Positions 42,111 through 57,079 of a stretch of 64,000 nucleotides of DNA are shown one piece after another (the stretch's first letter is position 1; each line of letters starts with the position of its first letter). The position numbers and the translations under genes were made by a program. Origin of the DNA: Thiobacillus denitrificans DSM 12475 (GTDB taxonomy: Bacteria; Pseudomonadota; Gammaproteobacteria; Burkholderiales; Thiobacillaceae); assembly GCF_000376425.1 (NCBI RefSeq), contig NZ_AQWL01000004.1, positions 142,251 through 206,250 on the forward strand, in the 5' to 3' direction. The notes under the pieces are model-generated. The model did no database searches. It was not told the origin of the DNA and saw nothing but the letters and a program-made list of their open reading frames with translations.

Positions 42111-44930
42111 TCAACCGGTGTTGCGCATCCCGGAGGCGATCGCATTGATCGAGCGCATCAGCGGCGTCAGCCAGCTATCCTGTTCGGACTCCCACACGCT
42201 CTCCGAGCGATAACGTTTCAGCAGGCGCACCTGGATGTGGTTGATGGGATCGATGTAGGGGCGGCGGCGCGAAAGCGACAGCGCCAGCGTCGGGTTGTCT
42301 TCCAGCAGGGTCTCGATCTGCGCGACTTGCTTGACCCACTCCACCGTCAGCGCGAACTCATCGGCAATGGCGCGGTAGATTGCCATGGTGTCGGGGTGGT
42401 CGCACAGGCGCGCGTATTCCTCGGAAATTTCCATGTCGGCCTTGGTCAGCGCCATCTGCACGTTGGACAGCAGACCGCGGAAGAACGGCCATTCGCGGTA
42501 CATGATTCGCAACTGATCGAGCCCCGCCGGAGCGGACCCGATGAAATCCTTCAGCGCAGTTCCGATTCCATACCAGGCAGGCAGGGTATGGCGCGACTGG
42601 GCCCAGCCGAACACCCACGGAATGGCGCGAATCGACCCGAGCGAGCGGTCGGCCTTCTTGCGGTGCGACGGACGGCTGCCCATGTTGAGCAGGCCGATTT
42701 CGGTGACCGGCGTGGTCTCGTAGAAATAGTCGATGAAGCCCGGCATGCCGATCAGCGCACGGTAGCTTTTCTCGCCATCGGCGGCGATCCGGCTCATCCC
42801 GTCGAGGTATTCCTGCGGGTAGCGCACATCGATCTGCGCAAGCGCAGTCGTACTGGCTTTGAGCAGTCCGGTGACACCCATGCCGATCTCGTAGTTGGCG
42901 GTTTCTGGATTGCTGTATTTGTAATACAGCATCTCACCCTGCTCGGTGAACTTGATCTCGCCGTTGACCGTGCCCGGCGGCTGCGACAGGATCGCCTCGT
43001 GAGTCGGCCCGCCGCCGCGGCCCACCGTGCCGCCGCGGCCATGAAACAGACGGCATTCGACGCCATAGCGCTGGGTCAGCGCGATGATCGACAGTTGCGC
43101 CTGATACAAATTCCAGTTCGACGCCAGAATGCCGCCATCCTTGCACGAATCCGAATAGCCCAGCATGACTTCCTGGTGGTTGCCGTTGGCGGTAACCAGC
43201 GCACGGTATACCTTGTTCGACAGCAGCTGGTCGAGGATGGTCTCGCTGCGCTGCAGGTCGTCCACCGTCTCGAACAGGGGGGCGACCTGGATGCGGCAGA
43301 ACCAGTCGCGGCCATTGTGGCCGCACAGGCCCACCAACCGCGCCAGCAGCATCACTTCCATCACGTGGGACGCGCTGTGCGTCATCGAAATCACGTAGGT
43401 GCCGAAGACCTCGTCGCCCACTTCGGCCTGCAGCTTGACCATGCGCCGGAACACCGCGAGCGCTTCACGCGCCTCGTCGTCCAGCATGCCGTCGTCCACC
43501 TCGATCGGATCGATATGGCCGATCCAGGCAGCCAGGCGCTGCAGCCGCTCGGTCTCGTTCGCAGCCAGGTAATCGAAATCGGGATCGATCTGCTGCAGTA
43601 GCGCCGCCACCGTGCGCGTATGCACGGTCGATTCCTGGCGGATGTCGAGCTGCAGCAGGTGAAAACCAAAGCTTTCGACCAGCCGGATCAGCGCCTGCAG
43701 ATCCTGCATGGCGACGATGCGGTCGCCATGGCTGATCAGCGAGTCACGCACCAGGTAGAGGTCGGCGAGGAAGGCGGCAGCATTCTCATACGCCAGATGC
43801 GGCGTAAAGCTCGGCACGTCGGCCAGACACTGGTGGATGTAGGACAGGTTGGCGTCCAGCCGCGCCAGCATCATTGCCGCCATGCGACGGTAGGGTTCGC
43901 GGCTGTATATCTGCACCGCGGTGCCGCGGAACACCTGTTCGCCGAATTCGGCCTCGTATTCCGACAGGCGCTCCAGGAACAGGTCGGAAGGCGTGCACCA
44001 GTCGCTGCTGTGGGTCAGCGTCTGGCGCAGTTCCAGCACGCGCGAACGGTATTCTTCGAGTGCGGCCTGCATCTGCTTATGCACCGTCCATTCGGTGACG
44101 TCCGCGGTCACGAACGGGTTGCCGTCACGGTCGCCGCCAATCCACGAGCCGAAACGGATGAAGCTCGGCACGCGGACGGTGGCGGTGCCGTCGACATTCA
44201 CGCCGTAATGCTTGCGCAGCGCCTTCTCGAAGAAGGAATACGCCTTCGGCACCGCCTCGAACAGGCTTTCCCGCACATAGTAGAGGCCGTTGCGCACTTC
44301 GTCGCGCACCTCGAGCTTGGCGCTGCGCAGTTCGTCGGTACGCCACCCCACCTGGATCTCGGCGGCCAGCTGCGCTTCCAGTTCGCGGCGGTCGTTCACC
44401 CCCAGGGCGGGGTTGTACAGTTCGTCGCAGATCAGGAATATCCGGCGCATGCCTTCCATCACCGCACGACGGCGCGCCTCGGTGGGATGGGCGGTGAATA
44501 CCGGCGCGTAGTGCAGACGGTTGACCATCTCCTGCAGTGTGGCGACCGGCATATCCTGCGCCTTGAGATCCGCCAGGGTGCGGTCGAACGAGCCTTCCCA
44601 CAGCCGCATGCCGTGCGACAGCATGCGGCGGCGGTTGCGGTGGGCAAAGCTTTCCTCCGCCACATTGACCAGCTTGAAATAGCCGGCGAAGGCACGCACC
44701 ACCAGCTCCACCTTGGCGGCGGGCATGGCGTCGATCATCGCCATCAACTCGGTGCGGCGCTGCTGATCTTCCTGCTGGTGCAATTCAGCGAAACCGCGGC
44801 GCAGGGTTTCCACTGCATCGAACACGTCTTCGCCGGCAAACTGCAGCAACACCTGGCCGAGCAGGGTGCCCAGCAGCTTGACCTGCGCGCGCAGGTGGTC
44901 ATCCGTCAGCAGATTTTCAGGTGCATTCAT
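42111..44930 (-). CDS. ppc: Phosphoenolpyruvate carboxylase
   Basis: Carboxylates PEP to oxaloacetate, an anaplerotic step. The 939-residue product has both catalytic signatures: VFTAHPTEARRR and GYSDSCKDGGILASN, then FHGRGGTVGRGGGPTHEAIL, and the conserved C-terminal RNTG. ATG 44930 (MNAPENLLTDD) is chosen; the frame extends to 44972 but that part is unlike known enzymes. Together with PEP synthase and enolase in this window, it marks PEP as a hub for CO2 fixation and gluconeogenic flux. Confidence 0.96.
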   Translation of the reverse strand: MNAPENLLTDDHLRAQVKLLGTLLGQVLLQFAGEDVFDAVETLRRGFAELHQQEDQQRRTELMAMIDAMPAAKVELVVRAFAGYFKLVNVAEESFAHRNRRRMLSHGMRLWEGSFDRTLADLKAQDMPVATLQEMVNRLHYAPVFTAHPTEARRRAVMEGMRRIFLICDELYNPALGVNDRRELEAQLAAEIQVGWRTDELRSAKLEVRDEVRNGLYYVRESLFEAVPKAYSFFEKALRKHYGVNVDGTATVRVPSFIRFGSWIGGDRDGNPFVTADVTEWTVHKQMQAALEEYRSRVLELRQTLTHSSDWCTPSDLFLERLSEYEAEFGEQVFRGTAVQIYSREPYRRMAAMMLARLDANLSYIHQCLADVPSFTPHLAYENAAAFLADLYLVRDSLISHGDRIVAMQDLQALIRLVESFGFHLLQLDIRQESTVHTRTVAALLQQIDPDFDYLAANETERLQRLAAWIGHIDPIEVDDGMLDDEAREALAVFRRMVKLQAEVGDEVFGTYVISMTHSASHVMEVMLLARLVGLCGHNGRDWFCRIQVAPLFETVDDLQRSETILDQLLSNKVYRALVTANGNHQEVMLGYSDSCKDGGILASNWNLYQAQLSIIALTQRYGVECRLFHGRGGTVGRGGGPTHEAILSQPPGTVNGEIKFTEQGEMLYYKYSNPETANYEIGMGVTGLLKASTTALAQIDVRYPQEYLDGMSRIAADGEKSYRALIGMPGFIDYFYETTPVTEIGLLNMGSRPSHRKKADRSLGSIRAIPWVFGWAQSRHTLPAWYGIGTALKDFIGSAPAGLDQLRIMYREWPFFRGLLSNVQMALTKADMEISEEYARLCDHPDTMAIYRAIADEFALTVEWVKQVAQIETLLEDNPTLALSLSRRRPYIDPINHIQVRLLKRYRSESVWESEQDSWLTPLMRSINAIASGMRNTG

Positions 44931-45002
44931 GACTGGAGAATTGATCCCGGCACAGCGGGATTCATGCGACAAAGCCAGTTATTTTCGCATAGTCGGCGCG
45001 CA

Positions 45003-48000
45003 TCACCCAAGCGCGCGCCGCGCGTTGCGGAACAGCCGCAGCCACGGGGCGGCACCGGTCACGTCGTCCGGTTTCCACGACAGCTGCGCGGCGCGGAACA
45101 CGCGTTCCGGATGCGGCATCAGAATGCCGAAGCGGCCGTCCGCGGTGGTAAAACCGGTCTGCCCGCCGGCCGAACCGTTGGGGTTGGCCGGATAGGTCGC
45201 GGCCGGCGCGCCCCGGTGATCGACGTAGCGCAGCGTGGGATGCGCCTGCGCGGCGTGCACCGGGTCACGGAAAGCGACCCGGCCTTCGCCGTGCGACACC
45301 ACGATCGGCATCACCGAACCCGCCATGCCGGCGAAAAAAATTGACGGCGAGGCCAGCACCTCGACCTGGGCGAAACGCGCCTCGAACTGCTCCGACAGGT
45401 TGCGTTCGAAACGCGGCCAGGCGTCCGCGCCCGGTATCAGTTCGTGCAGCTGGCTCATCATCTGGCAGCCGTTGCAGACACCGAGCGCGAAGGTGTCGCC
45501 ACGCCCGAAAAACGCCGCGAACTGGTCGCGCGCGCGCGGGTTGAACAGGATCGACTTGGCCCAGCCGCCGCCCGCGCCCAGCACGTCGCCGTAGCTGAAG
45601 CCGCCGCACGCGGCGAGGCCGCTGAAATCGCCGAGGCTGACCCGGCCGGACAGGATGTCGCTCATGTGGACGTCGACCGCCGCAAAGCCTGCGGCATCGA
45701 ACGCGGCGGCCATCTCGATCTGGCCGTTGACGCCCTGTTCGCGCAGCACCGCCACCCGCGGCCGCTTACCGCTGGCAACGAAGGGAGCGGCGACATCCTC
45801 ATTCACGTCGAAGCTCGGGGCATGGCGCAGACCGGGGTCCGCAGCGTCGGCATGGGTCGCGAACTCCTGCTCGGCGCACGCCGGATTGTCGCGCAGCTTC
45901 GCCATTTCGTAGCTGGTGCGCGCCCACGCGCTTTGCAGATCGGTGCGCGCCTCGTCGAGGATGACCCGTTCGCGGCGCAGCACCCGCACGCGGTCGCTCG
46001 TATCGAGCTGGCCGATGATGTAGAACTCGCCGCGCAGGCCGGCATCGAAGAAAGCCTGCATCACCGTCCGGGTATCGGCGCGGCGTACCTGCAGCAGCGC
46101 GCCGGCCTCCTCGCTGAACAGCACGTTGAAGACGCGTTCGGAGTAGCCGCGCGGATCCCGCATGTCCGGCTCGGGCACGCCTTCATTCTCGGCGTCGAGA
46201 CGGATCTTCTCCGAGCACAGCTCGTCGACGTCGATCTCCACGCCGCAATGGCCGGCAAAGGCCATTTCACACAAAGCTGCGAACAGGCCGCCGTCGGAAC
46301 GGTCATGGTAGGCGAGCAGCATGCCTGCTGCATTGAGCCCCTGTACGGTGTCGAAAAAGGCTTGGAGTGCGTCGGCAACCGGCGCGTCCGGGCAACGCTC
46401 GCCCACCTGTTTGAAAGCCTGGGCGAAGCTCGATGCGCCAAGACGGTTCTTGCCGCGACCGAGATCGATCAGCACGAGGTCGGTGTCGCCGGCATCGGTA
46501 CGCAGTTGCGGCGTCAGATGCCGCGTGGCGTCGGGGGTGACGGCGAAAGCCGAGATCACCAGCGAAACCGGCGAGGTTACCGCCTTTTTCTCGCCGCCTT
46601 CCTGCCACACGGTCTTCATGCTCATCGAATCCTTGCCGACCGGGATCGACACACCGAGCGCCTGGCAGTACTCCGAAACCGCCGCCACCGTATCGAACAG
46701 CGCGGCATCCTCGCCCGGATGGCCGGCCGGAGCCATCCAGTTGGCCGACAGTTTGACACTGCCCAGGCCATCGACACGCGCGGCCGCCAGGTTGGTGATC
46801 GCCTCGGCGATCGCCATGCGTCCCGACGCCGGGGCATCGATCAGCGCCAACGGCGCTTTCTCACCGATGGAAAACGCCTCGCCCAGCGTGGTCTGGTAGC
46901 CGGCCAGGGTGATCGCGCAATCGGCGACCGGCACCTGCCACGGCCCCACGCACTGGTCGCGCGCGGTCAGCCCGCCGACGCTGCGGTCGCCGATCGATAT
47001 CAGGAACATCTTCGACGCCACCCCCGGCATCGCCAGCACGCGGTAGGCCGCATCCTTCAGATCGATTCCGTCGAGCAGCAGCGGCGCCGGTGCGGCGGGC
47101 TGATGCTCGACGTCGCGCGTCATCCTGGGCGGCTTGCCGAGGATGACGTCGAGGCTCACGTCTACCGGCGCATTCTGGAAATGGCTGTCGGTCACCAGCA
47201 GGTGATTGTCCTCGGTCGCTTCGCCCAGCACCGCAAACGGGCAGCGCTCGCGCTCGCACATCGCGCGGAATTCGCCGATTCGCTGCGGCGGGATCGCCAG
47301 CACATAACGCTCCTGCGCTTCGTTGCACCAGATCTCGCGCGGCGACATGCCGGACTCTTCCGACGGCGCGGCGCGCAGCTCGAAGCGGCCGCCGCGGCCG
47401 CCGCCGTGCACCAGTTCCGGCAATGCGTTCGACAGGCCGCCGGCGCCGACGTCGTGGATCGACAGGATCGGATTGGCCTCGCCCAACTGCCAGCAGCGGT
47501 CGATGACTTCCTGCGCGCGCCGCTCCATTTCCGGGTTGCCGCGCTGCACCGAATCGAAGTCGAGGTCGGCGGCGTTGGCGCCGGTGTCCATCGACGATGC
47601 GGCGCCGCCGCCCAGTCCGATCAGCATGCCGGGGCCGCCCAGCTGGATCAGCAGCGTGCCGGCCGGCAGCATTTTCTTCTCCACGTGATCGGCACGGATG
47701 CTGCCGACGCCACCTGCCAGCATGATGGGCTTGTGGTAGCCGCGCCGTTGCCCCGCCACGGTCTCTTCGAAGGTGCGGAAATAGCCTGCCAGATTGGGGC
47801 GGCCAAATTCGTTGTTGAACGCCGCGGCGCCGATCGGGCCTTCGAGCATGATCGCGAGCGGGGTGACGATGCGCTCGGGTTTGCCATAGGCGCCCGACTC
47901 CCACGGCTGCTCGAAGCCGGGAATGTTGAGGTTGGACACCGAGAATCCGCACAAACCGGCCTTGGGCTTGGAGCCGATGCCGGTCGCGCCCTCGTCGCGG

Positions 48001-48959
48001 ATTTCGCCGCCGCTGCCGGTGGCGGCGCCCGGGAAAGGCGAGATCGCGGTCGGATGATTGTGCGTCTCCACCTTCATCAGCACGTGGGTCAGCTCGCTGC
48101 TGTAGGCGTAGCTGCCGTCGGCGCGCGGGTAGAAGCGGTCAATCTGCGCTCCTTCGATGACCGAGGAGTTGTCCGAATACGCCACCACCGTGCCTGCGGG
48201 GTGCGCGGCATGGGTATCGCGGATCATGCCGAACAGCGACTTGGCCTGTTCCGCGCCGTCGATCACCCAGCTGGCGTTGAATATCTTGTGGCGGCAGTGC
48301 TCGGAGTTGGCCTGCGCGAACATCATCAGTTCGACATCGGTGGGGTTGCGCCCGATGCGGGTGAAGTTGTCGACCAGGTAGTCGAGTTCGTCGTCCGACA
48401 GTGCCAGGCCGAGGCTGCGGTTGGCTTCGGCAAGCGCGGCGCGGCCGCCGGCCATGACATCGATTGCGCTCAGTTCGCGCGGCGGCACATGCCGAAACAA
48501 CGCGCGGGCGGCTTCCAGCGAGGTCATCACGGCTTCCGTCATGCGGTCGTGCAGCAGCGGCAGCAGCACCGTTAGCGCCTGCCCCGAAAGCGCGGCGCCC
48601 TGCGGATCGCACAGGCGGTAGGCCACCCCGCGCTCGATGCGGCGCAGCTGGGCCAGGCCGCTGTTCCTGAGAATATCCGTCGCCTTGGACGACCACGGCG
48701 AAATCGTGCCCGGACGCGGCGTGACCAGCACCTGCATGTCGTTCGCCGTCGGACTGCCGGTGGGGGTGCCGTAATCCAGCGTTTTGTCGAGCTGCTGCGC
48801 GGCCGCTGCGTCCAACTCGGCTTCCAGCTCCAGGAAATGCCAGTGGCGCGCCGTCAACTCGCCCAACGCAACGCCCAGCCGGCCAGCCTCCTGACGGATT
48901 TTATCGATGCGGAAAGACGACAGCGCAGCACTGCCGGGGAGCGATACGATGGAAGACAT
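45003..48959 (-). CDS. purL: Phosphoribosylformylglycinamidine synthase (large, single-chain PurL)
   Basis: Fourth step of purine synthesis, converting FGAR to FGAM with ATP and glutamine. The 1318-residue product is the fused proteobacterial type: N-terminal PurS-like domain, linker, FGAM synthetase core ([16 protein letters not shown] with the catalytic His, [16 protein letters not shown] and the [10 protein letters not shown] loop), and C-terminal glutaminase with nucleophile Cys in [10 protein letters not shown] and the PHPERVFR end. AAAGG lies a few bases before the ATG. Confidence 0.97.
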   Translation of the reverse strand: MSSIVSLPGSAALSSFRIDKIRQEAGRLGVALGELTARHWHFLELEAELDAAAAQQLDKTLDYGTPTGSPTANDMQVLVTPRPGTISPWSSKATDILRNSGLAQLRRIERGVAYRLCDPQGAALSGQALTVLLPLLHDRMTEAVMTSLEAARALFRHVPPRELSAIDVMAGGRAALAEANRSLGLALSDDELDYLVDNFTRIGRNPTDVELMMFAQANSEHCRHKIFNASWVIDGAEQAKSLFGMIRDTHAAHPAGTVVAYSDNSSVIEGAQIDRFYPRADGSYAYSSELTHVLMKVETHNHPTAISPFPGAATGSGGEIRDEGATGIGSKPKAGLCGFSVSNLNIPGFEQPWESGAYGKPERIVTPLAIMLEGPIGAAAFNNEFGRPNLAGYFRTFEETVAGQRRGYHKPIMLAGGVGSIRADHVEKKMLPAGTLLIQLGGPGMLIGLGGGAASSMDTGANAADLDFDSVQRGNPEMERRAQEVIDRCWQLGEANPILSIHDVGAGGLSNALPELVHGGGRGGRFELRAAPSEESGMSPREIWCNEAQERYVLAIPPQRIGEFRAMCERERCPFAVLGEATEDNHLLVTDSHFQNAPVDVSLDVILGKPPRMTRDVEHQPAAPAPLLLDGIDLKDAAYRVLAMPGVASKMFLISIGDRSVGGLTARDQCVGPWQVPVADCAITLAGYQTTLGEAFSIGEKAPLALIDAPASGRMAIAEAITNLAAARVDGLGSVKLSANWMAPAGHPGEDAALFDTVAAVSEYCQALGVSIPVGKDSMSMKTVWQEGGEKKAVTSPVSLVISAFAVTPDATRHLTPQLRTDAGDTDLVLIDLGRGKNRLGASSFAQAFKQVGERCPDAPVADALQAFFDTVQGLNAAGMLLAYHDRSDGGLFAALCEMAFAGHCGVEIDVDELCSEKIRLDAENEGVPEPDMRDPRGYSERVFNVLFSEEAGALLQVRRADTRTVMQAFFDAGLRGEFYIIGQLDTSDRVRVLRRERVILDEARTDLQSAWARTSYEMAKLRDNPACAEQEFATHADAADPGLRHAPSFDVNEDVAAPFVASGKRPRVAVLREQGVNGQIEMAAAFDAAGFAAVDVHMSDILSGRVSLGDFSGLAACGGFSYGDVLGAGGGWAKSILFNPRARDQFAAFFGRGDTFALGVCNGCQMMSQLHELIPGADAWPRFERNLSEQFEARFAQVEVLASPSIFFAGMAGSVMPIVVSHGEGRVAFRDPVHAAQAHPTLRYVDHRGAPAATYPANPNGSAGGQTGFTTADGRFGILMPHPERVFRAAQLSWKPDDVTGAAPWLRLFRNARRALG

Positions 48960-49109
48960 GAGCGCCTTTGCGAACAGGGCAAAGGCGCTATTTTATCCGA
49001 TTGGAGCGCCTGACCGGACGGGCTGACCCACTCTGCATCCGAATCCGCGGGCTTGCGCCAGTGCCATTCGTCCCTGGCCCCGGATCGCGCGCGCCGGCGA
49101 CGCGTGCCC

Positions 49110-50147
49110 TCAGTCAAGGAAGCCAGTGAGCGCCTCGATGTAGGCGTCCCAGGCCTCGAACTGCGGGAGGTGGCCGATGCCCTCAAGCTCAACGAGGCTG
49201 CCGTTGGGAAACGCTGTGGCGGCGGCGCGGCCGAGCGATTCGTACAGACCCATCGTCTTTGCCACTTCGGGCGCGACCAGGTTCTTGCCCAGCGCAGTGC
49301 GGTCGCGCAGGCCGATGATGAGCAGCGTGGGGGCCGTGACCTGGTCAAACTCGTAGAGCACGGGCTGGGTGAAGACCATGTCGTAGGTGAGGGCAGAGAC
49401 CCAGGCGAGCTGCTCGCGGTCGGCGCTCTCGCTCCATCCCATCTGGATGTCGGCAAACTTTTCGTACTCGGGCTTCCACTTGCCGTCGAAGTAGCTCGCC
49501 TTCATGTATTCGCGCACGCCGCCGGGGGTCTGCCTGAGCTCGTTCTGGTACCAGGCCTGCACATCGACGTAGGGTACCTTGCGTTTCCAGTCTTCCAGGC
49601 CGATCGGGTTCACCAGCACGAGCTTGTCGGTGCGATCGGGGAACATCAGCGCGAAGCGTGTTGCGAGCATGCCCCCCATCGAGTGGCCCACGACGGTCAC
49701 CCTGTGAACGCCGATTGCGTCGAGCAGCGCCGCCGTGTTGCGCGCGAGCGCCTGGAACGTAAATTGGTAGCGGGTTGGCTTCGCCGACTTGCCAAAGCCG
49801 ATCTGGTCAGGTGCCACCACGCGGTAGCCCCGCTTGCTCAGCGCGTCGATGGTCCTGGCCCACGAGGCGGCGGAGAAATTCTTCCCGTGCATGAGCAGCA
49901 CCGTTTTGCCGTTGGCCTCGCCCGCGGGTGCCACGTCCATGTAGGCCATCTCCAGTGCTTGGCGCTGCGACGCGAACGCGAAGATCTTCACCGCATACGG
50001 ATAGGCATACAGCGAGAGGCGGGCGTCGAACTGCGCGGGTGCCGCCTGGTCGAGGGGCATCGGCGCCGCGCGGCGTTCGGGCCCGACCGGCCCGGTGGAA
50101 GCGCAGGCAGTGAGCAGCAAGGCGAGACCGCAGAAGGCGTATTTCAT
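49110..50147 (-). CDS. Lipoprotein alpha/beta hydrolase
   Basis: A 345-residue envelope hydrolase of unknown substrate. The N-terminus is a lipoprotein signal with lipobox LLTAC (Cys about residue 15). The alpha/beta-hydrolase core shows the oxyanion region [14 protein letters not shown], nucleophile GHSMGGM, a loop [12 protein letters not shown], an acid-bearing LIIGLRDRT and the final His in [20 protein letters not shown] precedes ATG 50147; an ORF continuing to 50465 reads through unrelated sequence and is rejected. It is a single gene followed upstream by the DUF3330 gene on the same strand. Confidence 0.88.
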   Translation of the reverse strand: MKYAFCGLALLLTACASTGPVGPERRAAPMPLDQAAPAQFDARLSLYAYPYAVKIFAFASQRQALEMAYMDVAPAGEANGKTVLLMHGKNFSAASWARTIDALSKRGYRVVAPDQIGFGKSAKPTRYQFTFQALARNTAALLDAIGVHRVTVVGHSMGGMLATRFALMFPDRTDKLVLVNPIGLEDWKRKVPYVDVQAWYQNELRQTPGGVREYMKASYFDGKWKPEYEKFADIQMGWSESADREQLAWVSALTYDMVFTQPVLYEFDQVTAPTLLIIGLRDRTALGKNLVAPEVAKTMGLYESLGRAAATAFPNGSLVELEGIGHLPQFEAWDAYIEALTGFLD

Positions 50148-50206
50148 ATTTTTCCCGCTGTGTGACCTAGCGCGGTTCGCGGCGCCCGGTCGCCGACGTT
50201 GACGCC

Positions 50207-50413
50207 TTAGCGGCGAATCCGTGTCTGCTTCTGCCAGGCTTCGAGGCAGTCGAGCCCGCAAAAATGGTGGACGTAATCCTGAGCATCCGTCAGTTTGACC
50301 GCATCGGCGGGGATTTCCCGCAAGCAGACTTCGCAGTTGAAAACCGTACAACGGTCTTCGTCGGTGCATTGCGCCACCAAAGCGCCGGCCGGGGTGCGAT
50401 GACGGGTATCCAT
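50207..50413 (-). CDS. DUF3330-type zinc-ribbon protein
   Basis: Sixty-eight residues with paired cysteines: [19 protein letters not shown], then [12 protein letters not shown], which could bind zinc; two more Cys occur near the N-terminus ([11 protein letters not shown]). This layout is that of DUF3330 proteins, often found in metal/mercury-resistance or transposon contexts (from memory), but no transposon genes are visible here. ATG 50413 is preferred over 50419 because a GGA lies at normal distance. Confidence 0.7.
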   Translation of the reverse strand: MDTRHRTPAGALVAQCTDEDRCTVFNCEVCLREIPADAVKLTDAQDYVHHFCGLDCLEAWQKQTRIRR

Positions 50414-50496
50414 GCGCATTCCAGAAAGTTTCGCAGTACTTTCCAGTATATGCCGCCGCAGGCATCCCGCAAGCCGGCCGGACCGGTTCGCGCGGG

Positions 50497-51294
50497 TCAG
50501 TACCCGGCCTCCCGGATCGCCTGCTTGATCAGCTGGTAATCCGCCTGTTTGTCGATCACGAATCCCGTCACCTTGCTGTGGATGGTTTTTTGCAGGGACT
50601 GGATGACGTCCGGGCCGAGCGCGGCGGCAGCCCTGCCCAGTTTGTCCTGCTCGGCGACGGCGAAACGATCGCTCGCCATCAGGGTGAAATCCGGGGTTGC
50701 GGGCAAGGCATACCAGGTCTCGAACCCGCCCCTGGCGACCAGTTCGTCGGCCAGCTTGCTGCGCAGGCTGCCGGCCTGGGCAAAATCGCGCTGCATCGCC
50801 AGCACCACCTCCTCCTGGGTTTTCAGATTGAGGATCTGCGCTGCTTCCTGCTTGTTGCGCTTGAGCGTGTGGCGCGCCATCACGTCGAGCCAGGACTCCT
50901 TTTCGGTGAGCGCCACCGTCGCCACCGCCGCGCCCTTGCGGCGCACGAGAACGCCCGTGGCCTGGTCGCGCACCCGTGCCACCGGCGAGTAGCGGTGGTC
51001 CAGCGCGGCCACCGCCACCGACGGCGGCACAAGATACAGATCCAGCCGCCCGCCCGCCATGGAGCGGGTGACGCTCTTGATGCTGCGGAACAGGGTAAGC
51101 CCCGGTTTCGCGCCCACGGCCGCGCCAAGGGCCTGGGCAAAGGGCATCGCCCAGGCGCGGAAATCCCCCATGATCACGTCCGCCTTGCCGGTACCCGGGT
51201 ATATACCGATGTTCAGTTCCGTCCTGGCTGCATGCGCCGCCAATGGCAGCGCGGGAAGCAGTGCCAGAGCGGTCAGGAAGCGTCGTCGTTGCAT
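50497..51294 (-). CDS. PhnD-like periplasmic substrate-binding protein
   Basis: A 265-residue secreted protein of the PhnD/TauT-like ABC-binding-protein class. It has a signal peptide ([20 protein letters not shown]; the RRRF start is Tat-like) and the PhnD pattern [47 protein letters not shown], and C-terminal [26 protein letters not shown] lies seven bases before ATG 51294; an ATG two codons earlier abuts it. No ABC ATPase or permease is adjacent, so it may be an orphan sensor or binding protein. The substrate (phosphonate, phosphite or other) is unknown. Confidence 0.8.
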   Translation of the reverse strand: MQRRRFLTALALLPALPLAAHAARTELNIGIYPGTGKADVIMGDFRAWAMPFAQALGAAVGAKPGLTLFRSIKSVTRSMAGGRLDLYLVPPSVAVAALDHRYSPVARVRDQATGVLVRRKGAAVATVALTEKESWLDVMARHTLKRNKQEAAQILNLKTQEEVVLAMQRDFAQAGSLRSKLADELVARGGFETWYALPATPDFTLMASDRFAVAEQDKLGRAAAALGPDVIQSLQKTIHSKVTGFVIDKQADYQLIKQAIREAGY

Positions 51295-51484
51295 CTTCAT
51301 TCTCCTTTTTCCGGGCTGGGCGCGCGGCAAAGCATCAACGGCATTGCGGAAGCTGCGCTGGATACCAGGCGGCGTAGTCATTTTCGACCAGTCCGGCATG
51401 CCGCCGCGGGAACGGTTCACGCGATCGCGCCGCCGCCGGGATTAAGATGTCCGCTGCGCCCGACTCGAATTCCCCTGTCTGCCC

Positions 51485-52897
51485 ATGCCGACCGCTCCCA
51501 GTTCCCTCGTTTCTCCGCCGCTGTTCACGGCCGCCGACATCCGCCTCATCGACCGGCATTGGGCAGACGCCCACCCCGCAACCTCGTTGATGGAAAGGGC
51601 GGGCGCGGCCGCCGCCGAACTGGCGGGCACGCTGGCCAGCGAATCGGGCGCCCCCGTCCTGATCCTGGCCGGCCCCGGCAACAACGGCGGCGACGCCCTG
51701 GTCGCCGCGCGCCTGCTCGCGCTTCAGGGGTGTCGCGTGCTCGTCGTCAGTCGCGCCGACCCCGCGCGCCTGCCGGCGGACGCCGCGCGCGCCTGGGCCG
51801 CCTGGCGCGAAAGCGGCGGCGTGATCCAGGCGGACATTCCGCCGTCGCAGCGATACAGCCTCGTCATCGACGGCCTGTTCGGCGTGGGGCTGCAGCGCGA
51901 CGTCGGCGGCGAGGAGGCACGCTGGATCGCGCAGGCCAATGGCCTGGACTGCCCGAAACTGGCGCTCGACGTGCCGAGCGGCCTCGACAGCGACAGCGGC
52001 CGGATTCGCGGCTGCGCCCTGCGCGCCGACCACACGCTCACCTTCCTCGGACTCAAGCCGGGCCTCCTCACCGCCGATGGCCCCGACCACGCCGGCGAAT
52101 TGCACCTCGACACGCTCGGCGTCGACCCGGCCACCCTGCCCGCCACCCCGGGCATCGCGCTGACGCAGCTGGAAGCCCGTCATTGCCTGCCTGCGCGCGC
52201 ACGCAACAGCCACAAAGGCCAGTTTGGCCATGTCGGCATCGTCGGCGGCGCCCCCGGCATGGTAGGCGCCTGCCTGATCGCCGGGCGCGCCGCGCTGCGG
52301 CAGGGCGCCGGCATGGCGACGCTGGGAGTTCTGGACGAGCGCATCGCGGTCGATTACGGCGAGCCGCGGCTGATGTTTGCCGTGCCGGAAAAGCTGGCGG
52401 ATGCGCAATTGAACGGGCTGGCAATCGGCCCCGGGCTGGGGCACAGCGCGCGTGCACGGTACTTGCTGGAAACCGCCCTCGCGGCGCCCTGCCCGCTGCT
52501 GCTGGATGCCGATGCGCTGAATCTGCTGGCCGGCGATTCCGCAGTGGCCAGGCAGATCGGCCGCCGCGCCCACCCGACCCTGCTCACCCCGCATCCCGGC
52601 GAGGCTGCGCGCCTGCTCGGTCTGAGCAATGCCGACATCCAGGCCAGCCGTATCGAAGCCGCGCAGCAGCTCAGCGCACACTATCGCGCGCACGTCGCGC
52701 TCAAGGGCGCCGGCACCGTGATCGTCCACCCCGGCGGCCGTTATGCCATCAACACCAGCGGCGGCCCCTGGCTGGCGCAGGCCGGCTCCGGCGATCGCCT
52801 GACCGGCATGGTCGTCGCGCTGCTGGGCCAGGGAATGGCTGCGGGAGACGCGCTGGAAGCCGCCGTCTGGCTGCACGGCAGCGGTGCGGCGGCCTGA
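51485..52897 (+). CDS. nnr: Bifunctional NAD(P)HX epimerase/dehydratase
   Basis: Repairs hydrated NADH/NADPH. The 470-residue product fuses a YjeF_N epimerase (ILAGPGNNGGDALVAARLL) with a C-terminal ADP-dependent dehydratase of the carbohydrate-kinase fold (HKGQFGHVGIVGGAPGMVGA, AIGPGLG, LTPHPGEAARLLG, AGSGDRLTGMVVALL). It converges with galU, and the two stops abut with no spacer. Confidence 0.94.
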   Translation: MPTAPSSLVSPPLFTAADIRLIDRHWADAHPATSLMERAGAAAAELAGTLASESGAPVLILAGPGNNGGDALVAARLLALQGCRVLVVSRADPARLPADAARAWAAWRESGGVIQADIPPSQRYSLVIDGLFGVGLQRDVGGEEARWIAQANGLDCPKLALDVPSGLDSDSGRIRGCALRADHTLTFLGLKPGLLTADGPDHAGELHLDTLGVDPATLPATPGIALTQLEARHCLPARARNSHKGQFGHVGIVGGAPGMVGACLIAGRAALRQGAGMATLGVLDERIAVDYGEPRLMFAVPEKLADAQLNGLAIGPGLGHSARARYLLETALAAPCPLLLDADALNLLAGDSAVARQIGRRAHPTLLTPHPGEAARLLGLSNADIQASRIEAAQQLSAHYRAHVALKGAGTVIVHPGGRYAINTSGGPWLAQAGSGDRLTGMVVALLGQGMAAGDALEAAVWLHGSGAAA

Positions 52898-53767
52898 TCA
52901 GCAGACGCGATTTTTCAGGTATGCCGCGAAGTCGTCGCTGACTTCGCTGTGCTTCAACGCATATTCGACCGTCGCCTGCAGATAGCCGAGCTTGCTGCCG
53001 CAGTCGTAGCGGATGCCGTCGTACGCGTAGGCCAGCACCTGCTGCTCCTTCAGCAGCGCGGCGATCGCATCGGTGAGCTGCAGTTCGCCGCCGGCGCCGG
53101 GCTTCAGGTGCTGGATGTGGTGAAAGATGCGCGGGGTGAGGATGTAGCGGCCGACCACCCCGAGGGTCGACGGCGCGTCCTCGGGCTTCGGCTTCTCGAC
53201 GATGGCGTTGACGCGCGACACGCGCTCGGCCATGGGGCTGGCGTCGACGATGCCGTAGGACGCGGTGTCCTCGGGCGCCACCTGCTGCACCCCGAGCAGC
53301 GAGCACTGATAGTAGTTGTACTGGTCGACCATCTGCTTCATCACCGGCGGCTCGCCGTCGAGCAGATCGTCAGCGAGGATCACGGCGAAGGGCTCGTTGC
53401 CGACCACCGGCTGCGCGCACAGCACAGCATGACCGAGCCCGAGCGCCTCGGCCTGGCGGATGTAGATGAAGTTGACGCCGGCCGGGCGGATCGACTGCAC
53501 GGCCTCCAGCACGCGGTCCTTGCCACGCGCGGCCAGCTCGGTTTCCAGTTCGTAGGCCTTGTCGAAGTGGTCCTCGACGGTGCGCTTGGTGCGGCTGCTG
53601 ATGAAGATGATGTCGGTGATGCCGGCGGCCATCGCCTCCTCGACCGCATATTGGATCAGCGGCTTGTCGACGATGGGTAGCATTTCCTTTGGGCTGGCCT
53701 TGGTAGCGGGCAGAAAACGGGTGCCCAGGCCGGCCACCGGAAATACGGCTTTTTTTACTTTTTGCAT
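52898..53767 (-). CDS. galU: UTP-glucose-1-phosphate uridylyltransferase
   Basis: Makes UDP-glucose for envelope glycans. The 289-residue product has the N-terminal nucleotidyltransferase signature [20 protein letters not shown], the [15 protein letters not shown] stretch, [19 protein letters not shown] and the metal-site [18 protein letters not shown] precedes the start. It follows ligA by 25 bases on the same strand and is probably the last gene of the pyrG-to-galU run. Confidence 0.95.
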   Translation of the reverse strand: MQKVKKAVFPVAGLGTRFLPATKASPKEMLPIVDKPLIQYAVEEAMAAGITDIIFISSRTKRTVEDHFDKAYELETELAARGKDRVLEAVQSIRPAGVNFIYIRQAEALGLGHAVLCAQPVVGNEPFAVILADDLLDGEPPVMKQMVDQYNYYQCSLLGVQQVAPEDTASYGIVDASPMAERVSRVNAIVEKPKPEDAPSTLGVVGRYILTPRIFHHIQHLKPGAGGELQLTDAIAALLKEQQVLAYAYDGIRYDCGSKLGYLQATVEYALKHSEVSDDFAAYLKNRVC

Positions 53768-53792
53768 ATCGCTTCCCTGTCTGTCCTTTGGC

Positions 53793-57071
<3,279 letters not shown>

Positions 57072-57079
<8 letters not shown>

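Noticed and set aside
45444-48575. 1043-residue plus-strand frame opposite purL
   Set aside because: Antisense shadow of purL with no family features or ribosome site.
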